IMG/VR virus record: IMGVR_UViG_3300020457_000123
Location: 1 to 21,282 of that record
From: a virus
Reading direction: 5' to 3' (one strand)
Length of the DNA stretch: 21,282 nucleotides
Shown: in pieces, positions 15,762-21,282 of the stretch
Layout: every line of letters starts with the position of its first letter
Position numbering within the stretch: position 1 is the first letter of the stretch
The notes under the pieces: generated by a model
The model's database searches: none
Told to the model about the DNA's origin: nothing
Seen by the model: only the letters and a program-made list of their open reading frames with translations
Program-made: the position numbers and the translations under genes

Positions 15762-16820
15762 ATGGACGATATATTTTACGAAAAAATATTATATAGAATA
15801 TTACAGGGTCGCTTAAGGCTGAAGCTTGGCGACCTTGTTCTATATGTATATGAACCCAGTAAAGATCTGTTAGAAGAGTCTATAGATATATACGAAGAAA
15901 CTTATAATAAGTCTTATTTTTCTGGTGTGCCAATTAAAAGTGAATTATTAGAGACTTTATTTGATAATAATCTATGGAGTCCCGATGATGACAAAAGGGC
16001 AGATGAGATAGATAAACAAATAGAACAAATGAAAGTAGAGGCTTTTAAAAACTTTCTCAAAAAGAAAAAGCTTCGAGGAATAAAAATGAATCTTAGGATG
16101 ATGGAAGGGCAAGCTAAAAAATATAGATCTAAGAGAATGGCACTAGACCACACTTCTTGTGAGGGGGCTGCTAATTTTGCAAGATCTGTTTGGATCACTT
16201 CTAAGACCACTAAGAACGTTGATGGCTCTGATTATGATTGGTATAAGTATACTATATCACATATCATGGAGCAGTCTAAAGAGCATGAAATATTAGGTAG
16301 TCATTATAGAAAAATAGCCAGATCAGAACCTTGGAGATCAATGTGGCTCGCTGGTACAAAGCAGGGAAATATTTTTAATAAGCCTTCCTCTGAATTTACC
16401 AAGGAACAATCTGTTCTTTGTTCTTTTTCTAATATGTATGATAATATTTATGAAAGTCCAGATGCCCCAGATCAAGATGTAATTGAAGACGATGACTGTT
16501 TGGATGGCTGGATGATTGAGCAGAAAAGAGAATCAGAAAAAAATAAGAAGAAAAAACAAGCAGAAGCGCTAATTAAGAATCCAAAGATTGCTAATTCAGA
16601 TGAGATATTTATTATGGCGACAGAAAAAGAAGAGGTTGATGCAATTTATGGAATGAATGATCCTTTTGCTAAAAATACTATCAACAGAAGAAATGCACAA
16701 ATAGACAATAGTGACGGCAATCTTGACTTTAGAAAGTTACAAGATGTTAAACAAGACATGCAAATGCAGTCCACTCAGGGCGGCATTGCACACGTAAAGA
16801 ATTTGCAGAGGAGTAAATGA
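15762..16820 (+). CDS. Tail assembly chaperone-slot protein, paralogue of the gene at 17202
   Basis: A 352-residue, highly charged protein. Residues 32-141 align without gaps to residues 30-139 of the protein at 17202, with about 27 identities in 110. Shared fixed points are P32, S40, Y44, S54-G55, W72-S73, R125, A127-L128-D129, S132, E134-G135 and A140-R141. The C-terminal half has an acidic stretch followed by CLDGWMIEQKRESEKNKKKK, likely a coiled or disordered arm. Position between tail tube and tape measure is where assembly chaperones such as lambda gpG/gpGT usually lie, but no sequence match to those was seen. A weak AGGA lies 6 bases before the ATG. Its stop overlaps the next start as ATGA. 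Confidence 0.65.
   Translation: MDDIFYEKILYRILQGRLRLKLGDLVLYVYEPSKDLLEESIDIYEETYNKSYFSGVPIKSELLETLFDNNLWSPDDDKRADEIDKQIEQMKVEAFKNFLKKKKLRGIKMNLRMMEGQAKKYRSKRMALDHTSCEGAANFARSVWITSKTTKNVDGSDYDWYKYTISHIMEQSKEHEILGSHYRKIARSEPWRSMWLAGTKQGNIFNKPSSEFTKEQSVLCSFSNMYDNIYESPDAPDQDVIEDDDCLDGWMIEQKRESEKNKKKKQAEALIKNPKIANSDEIFIMATEKEEVDAIYGMNDPFAKNTINRRNAQIDNSDGNLDFRKLQDVKQDMQMQSTQGGIAHVKNLQRSK
16808..16813 (+). promoter_or_regulatory. Ribosome binding site GAGGAG that bears on start choice
   Basis: GAGGAG lies 3 bases before the ATG at 16817 and 6 bases before the ATG at 16820. As at 8626, spacing favours the second of two tandem ATG codons. Confidence 0.55.
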
Positions 16821-17212
16821 TGGATGAAGATTACAATGGTTTCTTAAAAAGATCCTTAGATTTAAAAGCCGCTAGGGAGTCTAGATTTAAAGATTTATCA
16901 AGAGATAAATTATTTAAAACGGCTAAGAAGAAAGTACAAACCACTATGATTGGAGCATTATCCACCATAGAGGAACATTTTGGATTTCTTTGGGGTCTTG
17001 GTGTCAATGAAGACGATAAAAGCGAGGAGCAGAGAAAGCTACAAGAGTTGTATGAAGAAGTGAGAGCGAAGATACTAGACAGAGGAAACACACAAATTAG
17101 GAACTTAGAATCTGAATTTGTTAATTATGACATTACTAGAAAAAAGTATTTAATTAATCTACCGGTTTCAAAACCAGAAGAGAAAGAAGGAGAAGATAAA
17201 AATGAAGGATAA
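16817..17212 (+). CDS. Small helical protein in tail assembly chaperone slot
   Basis: A 131-residue protein (130 from the ATG at 16820), mostly helical and charged. Notable segments are KKVQTTMIGALSTIEEHFGF followed by LWGLG, and Y-E-E-V-R-A-K-I-L-D-R-G-N-T-Q-I-R-N-L. The K-x-T-T-x-I-G-A-L and I-L-D-x-G-N-x-Q-x-R segments are features I recall from small proteins near tail genes of other large phages. The C-terminal 20 residues are Lys/Glu-rich and probably disordered. It overlaps the next gene by 11 bases. It lies between two paralogous proteins, which suggests the three act together, perhaps holding the tape measure protein before tube assembly. That role is inference from position. Confidence 0.6.
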   Translation: MMDEDYNGFLKRSLDLKAARESRFKDLSRDKLFKTAKKKVQTTMIGALSTIEEHFGFLWGLGVNEDDKSEEQRKLQELYEEVRAKILDRGNTQIRNLESEFVNYDITRKKYLINLPVSKPEEKEGEDKNEG

Positions 17213-18170
17213 AAAATTACCAGAACAGGAAAGACTTATTAAAAGCGTTGATAGCGAAGATAATCCGGTGGAGGTTTTGGTTAAAAGACCAACTGCGGAA
17301 GATTATCGTGATTCTCAAGTAGCTTACAATAAAGAGTTTCGTAACGCACTTGATTCAGGGGGTTTGCTAAGACACAAACTAGTGGAGTACATGGAGGAGC
17401 AAGGAATCTGGAGCGATGAAAAACAAAAAAAGAATGATAGTTTTGTCGCACAGATTAGATCTAAGGAAGATGCTCTAAAGGCTGGTGGAATTAAATTGTC
17501 TGATGCAAAAGACATAGCATTAGAACTAAGAAATCTTAGATCAGAGTTCCAGTTATTCTTAGCAGAACGTAACGCTTTAGATGGCAACTCCGTAGAGGGG
17601 CAAGCAGACAACGCAAGATTCTCTTTCTTGATACTAAAATGCCTCTTGAACCCTAAAAGCAAAACGCCTCTTTTTGCCTCACAAAAAGATTACGATAAAG
17701 TTGCTGGCGAGCCATACATAGTAGAAGCCGCTGCTGAACTTGCCAATATGCTCTATGGGCTTGATCCCGACTATGCTCAAAATCTAGAAGAAAATAAATT
17801 CTTGAAAGAGTTTAAGTTTGTGAATGATGACTTAAGGCTTGTCGATAACGATGGGCATCTGGTTGATCTCGATGGGCGATTAATTAATGAAGACGGAAGA
17901 TTTATTGCCTACAGAACTGAAGAGGGCAGAAAGAAGAAAGACCAAGATCAGGTTTATTATGTTAATAAAGAGGGCGAAGAGGTTGTTCTCAAAGTAGATG
18001 CTGATGGAAACGAAGATTGGGTTACTTTAGACATGCAAGAAAGAAAGCCATTCTTGGATGATAATGATAAGCCTATAATTAGTAATTCAGATAAAAACAC
18101 TGAAAAAAAGGCTGCAAGTGCTTCAAAGAGGAAAAAACGCAGCACAAAAACAGAGGCTGAAACCTCATAA
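17202..18170 (+). CDS. Tail assembly chaperone-slot protein, paralogue of the gene at 15762
   Basis: A 322-residue protein. Residues 30-139 are homologous to residues 32-141 of the protein at 15762, keeping S-G, I-W-S, A-L-D and S-V-E-G-Q-A-D-N-A-R. The middle (residues about 140-212) is helical. Residues 213-235 hold three D-G turns in a row: V-D-N-D-G, V-D-L-D-G and I-N-E-D-G. A further V-D-A-D-G follows near residue 267, and the last 40 residues are Lys/Ser/Thr-rich and likely disordered. AAGGAG at 17187-17192 lies 9 bases before the ATG, within the preceding gene, so independent translation is likely. A terminator follows the stop. The function is inferred from its slot before the tape measure gene. 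Confidence 0.65.
   Translation: MKDKKLPEQERLIKSVDSEDNPVEVLVKRPTAEDYRDSQVAYNKEFRNALDSGGLLRHKLVEYMEEQGIWSDEKQKKNDSFVAQIRSKEDALKAGGIKLSDAKDIALELRNLRSEFQLFLAERNALDGNSVEGQADNARFSFLILKCLLNPKSKTPLFASQKDYDKVAGEPYIVEAAAELANMLYGLDPDYAQNLEENKFLKEFKFVNDDLRLVDNDGHLVDLDGRLINEDGRFIAYRTEEGRKKKDQDQVYYVNKEGEEVVLKVDADGNEDWVTLDMQERKPFLDDNDKPIISNSDKNTEKKAASASKRKKRSTKTEAETS
17838..17906 (+). repeat. Three tandem DG-turn repeats in the 322-residue protein
   Basis: Encodes L-V-D-N-D-G-H, L-V-D-L-D-G-R and L-I-N-E-D-G-R in direct succession, seven residues each, then F-I. The spacing of acidic residues recalls calcium-binding D-x-D-G loops, but it could equally be a simple beta-hairpin repeat. Confidence 0.6.
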
Positions 18171-18202
18171 TTGTGTATTAATTAAAAAGGACACACCGGT
18201 TT

Positions 18203-18229
18203 AGGGGGAAATTTTTCCCCCTCCTTTTT
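18203..18229 (+). terminator. Rho-independent terminator before the tape measure gene
   Basis: AGGGGGAA at 18203-18210 pairs with TTCCCCCT at 18215-18222 around a four-base loop, giving an 8-bp stem with five G-C pairs. TTTTT at 18225-18229 follows. The stem works only in the + direction, since the other side has no T tract. It lies 32 bases after the stop of the 322-residue gene and only a few bases before the ribosome binding site of the tape measure gene. Confidence 0.8.
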
Positions 18230-18240
18230 ATGGAGCAAAG

Positions 18241-21200
18241 ATGGCAGAACGGTTCAATCTTACAGCGCAGCTACAGCTACAAGCACCTACTAATACAAGA
18301 CAAGTAGTATCACAAATACGTAGTCAACTTGGCAACATTAATGCAAATGTTAATGTTCAGGCTAACGCTAAGGCTATTAGTCAAACTAGTGGAGCTTTGC
18401 AAACTACTGCAAAAAATGCTAAACAGGCTGGTAGGGACATTGGTGTTCTTAATAAGAATCTTTCTGAAGCTGCTAGACGCTTTGGTGTAATTACTTTAGC
18501 TACTGGCACAATGCTGTCATTTGCTCAGGCTGTTAAAAGGGCTGTGGGCGAGGCAATAGCCTTTGAACGCGAGCTTGTAAAAATTTCTCAAGTAACAGGT
18601 AAAACGGTAAAGGAGTTATCTGGTCTTACTTCGGAAATAACCAACTTGGCTACTGGTCTTGGGGTTTCATCTTCTAGCCTTTTGGAAACATCTAGAATTT
18701 TAGCTCAGGCCGGTTTTTCTGCTGAAAAGACAAAGCAGGCATTAGACATTCTCGCTAAAACAACTTTAGGCCCAACATTTGATAGTATATCAAATACGGT
18801 AGAGGGTGCTATTGCTGTCTTAAGGCAGTTTAGGGCTGAAGCTCAATCTGCTGGTGGTGAGATACAGTATCTAGAATCAACACTAGATGCAATCAACAGC
18901 GTGTCGAAAAGTTTTGCGGTTGAATCTTCTGACTTGATTACTGTAATCCGTCGTGTGGGTGGTGTGTTTTCTGCTGCCGGTGGCGGTGTCAATGAGCTTA
19001 TAGCTTTATTTACATCTGTTCGTTCTACTACGCGAGAATCTGCTGAGACTATCTCCACAGGTTTAAGAACTATTTTTACACGTATTCAGAGAACAGAAAC
19101 TGTTGATCAATTAGAACAATTAGGTATTTCTCTTCGTGATGCTCAGGGTCAATTTGTTGGAGCTTTTGAGGCTACAAAGAGACTAGCTACAGGACTTTCG
19201 GCACTTGATCCTAAAGACTATAGATTCAGTCAGATAGTAGAACAGCTTGGTGGATTCAGACAGATTGGCAAAGTTATTCCTCTTATACAGCAATTCGCCG
19301 TAGCACAAGATGCTTTAAATGTTGCACAAAACGCTTCCGGTTCTGTGGCGCGTGATGCGATTACCGCACAACAATCATTAGCTGTTCAAGCCCAAAAGGT
19401 TAGAGAGGAATTCTCGGCTCTTATTCGTACATTAGCAGACAGTGAATCATTCAGATCTATCGCTGGTGGGGCTTTGCAATTAGCTAGCGCTTTAATTAAA
19501 ATAGGTGAAGCTTTAGAGCCTGTACTTCCATTATTGACGAGTTTGCTCGCTCTCAAGATAGGTCAAGGTTTAGCTCCGGGGCTTGCGGCTCTTGTTGGTG
19601 TTAGAAGAAAGTCTCAAGGGGGAGTCATACATCGCGCGAGTGGTGGATATGTTCCGGGTACTGGAAATAGAGATACAGTTCCCGCAATGCTTACGCCGGG
19701 AGAGTTTGTAATAAAGAAGAGTAGTGCTGCTAAACTTGGCTCTGATACTCTCAACGCCATGAACAATAATAGATTTAGCAGGGGTACAACTCTAGCTGAC
19801 ATTAACAGAATGAAAAGCGATGTTGGCTCAGGATCAATTGCTTTAAATACAAAACAAGATGCTCAGGGTAAATCAAAAGTTCTAGGCACTATGAAGCTTG
19901 CAAAAAGCAGAGCTGAAGCATCTGCCGATAATGATAGTTATGGCGCAGCTTTCTTGCGTCCTGTTGGTTCTCTTGGTGATTTTGACGGCTCTCTAAAAAA
20001 GGGAGAGATGACAAAATACCTACAGGGATCTGTTGGTTATAAGGCTCTTAAAGCCCTTCAGAAAAGATTTCCTACCATAAAAGCTCAAGCTGATAGCGTT
20101 ATAGATTCATATGCGAATCGTAATACTTATTCTTTTCGTGCTGGTAGCTTAGGTCAGAAAGATGCTGCTGATTTAGAGGGTATAATTTATAGTGGCGTAA
20201 TTAATACGGTAGAAAGCGGTGTCGATAGGCTGGGGCAGCAGTTAGGTATAAGGGACAACATTGATGCTGCGGCTGCTTTAAAACAGGCTAACATCGATCA
20301 AACTGTTGGTAATATATTTGAGTCTATATTAACTTTTGGTGGCGCTCCATTTGACAAAAACACTCAAAGGGCTGCAAATGCCCCGTTTGATTTTCCAACA
20401 GGTCTTGGTAGTGGTTTGGCTCAAAGGTTTGGATCACTAGCTCCAAATAGACCAACCGATGCTAAAGCAAGCTACAATCAAGATGCGCTTAAATCCGTAA
20501 TTGGTAAAATAAGAGCTACATTATTCAAAGAAAGTGAACTTGAGCTTGATCCAATATTAACGGCTGCTGCTACCGCCATCCAACAACAGGCTCTTGGAGG
20601 TGATCCTCTTACGGCAGATAGAAAACAAATTAGAAAACTTAATGAAGCAACAGTTGGTGCTAGAGCAGCAAAAGCGGCTAGAAGAAGAATGGCTTCTGGT
20701 GGAATGGTCGATACAGTTCCAGCCCTTCTTACTCCCGGCGAGTTTGTTGTTAATAAATCTTCCGCACAAAGTATAGGTTACAGTAATCTGAGCAAGATGA
20801 ATCAAACCGGTGTTGCCAAGTTTAATACTGGTGGTGTTGTTCGCAAATACGCTAATGGTACTGGCCCTACCGGTGTTACTAGAGGTTCACTAGCCGGATC
20901 TCCTATTGCTCTTGCTGGTGACAATGCTGGACTTTCTGCTGCTATAGATAGATATATAAAAGCACTAACTAATGCTTCAATGCAAACAAGTAAAACTTCT
21001 AGCAGGGCTAATGCAGAAAGTCAAGCTAGATCCAAACTAGTTAATATGTATATTGCTTTGAGTCAATCAACATCTAATGCAAATAACACAACAAAAACGT
21101 TTAGTCAGCAGGTAAAAAAGACATTTCCAAGATTTACTCAACTTGCAAGCGCTATTCAGCGTGGCTCGGCATCATTAGCTTCTGGTGTGAGTGGTGCTGT

Positions 21201-21282
21201 TGGCTCTGTTCGTGGTGCTATTAGTAGCCCTCAAGGTCAAGCTGGATTGCAGCAATTAGATCAAGTTGCTGGATCTATGCAG
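18241..21282 (+). CDS. Tape measure protein, 3' end outside window
   Basis: Sets tail length and is threaded through the tube. The frame is open from this ATG to the window edge, 1,014 residues visible. GGAG at 18232-18235 lies 5 bases upstream. Residues 1-60 are Gln/Asn-rich and helical. Residues about 100-330 look like the TP901/PhageMin_Tail core: FERELVKISQVTGKT, G-L-G-V-S-S-S-S-L-L-E-T-S-R-I-L-A-Q-A-G, and later TISTGLRTIFTRIQRTE. Residues about 425-457 are hydrophobic. Two copies of D-T-V-P-A-x-L-T-P-G-E-F-V lie at residues 478-490 and 824-836. Between them, residues about 569-760 form a distinct domain with E694, D717 and D740-A741-K742. After 860 the sequence returns to Gln/Ser/Ala-rich helix. 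Identification is confident; the inserted domain is uncertain. Confidence 0.9.
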   Translation, partial: MAERFNLTAQLQLQAPTNTRQVVSQIRSQLGNINANVNVQANAKAISQTSGALQTTAKNAKQAGRDIGVLNKNLSEAARRFGVITLATGTMLSFAQAVKRAVGEAIAFERELVKISQVTGKTVKELSGLTSEITNLATGLGVSSSSLLETSRILAQAGFSAEKTKQALDILAKTTLGPTFDSISNTVEGAIAVLRQFRAEAQSAGGEIQYLESTLDAINSVSKSFAVESSDLITVIRRVGGVFSAAGGGVNELIALFTSVRSTTRESAETISTGLRTIFTRIQRTETVDQLEQLGISLRDAQGQFVGAFEATKRLATGLSALDPKDYRFSQIVEQLGGFRQIGKVIPLIQQFAVAQDALNVAQNASGSVARDAITAQQSLAVQAQKVREEFSALIRTLADSESFRSIAGGALQLASALIKIGEALEPVLPLLTSLLALKIGQGLAPGLAALVGVRRKSQGGVIHRASGGYVPGTGNRDTVPAMLTPGEFVIKKSSAAKLGSDTLNAMNNNRFSRGTTLADINRMKSDVGSGSIALNTKQDAQGKSKVLGTMKLAKSRAEASADNDSYGAAFLRPVGSLGDFDGSLKKGEMTKYLQGSVGYKALKALQKRFPTIKAQADSVIDSYANRNTYSFRAGSLGQKDAADLEGIIYSGVINTVESGVDRLGQQLGIRDNIDAAAALKQANIDQTVGNIFESILTFGGAPFDKNTQRAANAPFDFPTGLGSGLAQRFGSLAPNRPTDAKASYNQDALKSVIGKIRATLFKESELELDPILTAAATAIQQQALGGDPLTADRKQIRKLNEATVGARAAKAARRRMASGGMVDTVPALLTPGEFVVNKSSAQSIGYSNLSKMNQTGVAKFNTGGVVRKYANGTGPTGVTRGSLAGSPIALAGDNAGLSAAIDRYIKALTNASMQTSKTSSRANAESQARSKLVNMYIALSQSTSNANNTTKTFSQQVKKTFPRFTQLASAIQRGSASLASGVSGAVGSVRGAISSPQGQAGLQQLDQVAGSMQ
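19639..19764 (+). repeat. TPGEF motif of tape measure protein, copy 1
   Basis: Residues 467-508: S-G-G-Y-V-P-G-T-G-N-R, DTVPAMLTPGEFVIKKSSA, then L-G, a leucine and M-N. This motif is frequent in tape measure proteins of diverse phages, with unknown role. It carries six extra residues (472-477) compared with copy 2. Confidence 0.8.
20695..20802 (+). repeat. TPGEF motif of tape measure protein, copy 2
   Basis: Residues 819-854: S-G-G-M-V, DTVPALLTPGEFVVNKSSA, then I-G, a leucine and M-N at the same spacing as copy 1. It is followed by a second glycine-rich T-G-G-V-V turn. Confidence 0.8.

Noticed and set aside
17190-17212. Programmed frameshift joining the 131- and 322-residue genes, as in lambda gpG/gpGT
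   Set aside because: The downstream frame is +1 relative to the upstream one and no convincing slippery site was seen. The 322-residue gene has its own AAGGAG and ATG.

Overview
This window is a stretch of a tailed double-stranded DNA phage genome (class Caudoviricetes), or a prophage-like copy of one. Every supported gene is on the + strand, genes are packed with short gaps or start/stop overlaps, and almost everything encoded looks like a virion part. The DNA is AT-rich and ribosome binding sites are mostly clear AGGAG-type. Several proteins have the flavour of large phages known mainly from marine and freshwater metagenomes: a giant fibre built from GIGT-type repeats, the fibre spacer motif PQLGGNLDLN, and small beta-rich decoration proteins. 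The host cannot be told from this window. No integrase, polymerase, tRNA, CRISPR array or attachment site was seen.

Layout. (1) 1-8627: the 3' part of an enormous tail fibre gene, at least 2,874 residues, entering from upstream. (2) 8634-12533: a fibre-assembly chaperone candidate (DUF4376-like), then small virion proteins of beta-rich character: a 124-residue protein, a LamG/concanavalin-like lectin-fold protein, a BppU-N/Ig-like protein, and two more small structural proteins; among them sits a 168-residue protein that may be a head-tail adaptor. (3) 12554-14633: a tightly coupled connector or neck block of a CxxC-type putative zinc protein, a tail-completion-like protein and a 319-residue neck or terminator candidate. 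(4) 14695-15738: probable major tail tube protein, preceded by a 61-base gap holding an exact TATAAATA box like the T4 late promoter. (5) 15762-18170: three genes in the slot where tail assembly chaperones usually lie; the first and third appear to be paralogues. (6) 18241 to the window end: tape measure protein, incomplete at its 3' end, behind a convincing rho-independent terminator.

Tail tube, then chaperone-like genes, then tape measure is the usual long-tail order. No sheath gene is seen between them, which favours a non-contractile (siphovirus-like) tail, although a sheath could be encoded elsewhere. The fibre, its chaperone candidate and the lectin-fold and Ig-like proteins would form the host-recognition apparatus; the adaptor, zinc, completion and neck proteins would join head to tail.

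The most interesting observations are a gapless homology between the two genes flanking the small 131-residue gene, a thrice-repeated Cys/His module that holds six of the fibre's nine cysteines, and a region of the tape measure protein, bracketed by two copies of a TPGEF motif, with a PD-(D/E)xK-nuclease-like arrangement of acidic and lysine residues. Functional names below rest on remembered family patterns, not on searches.
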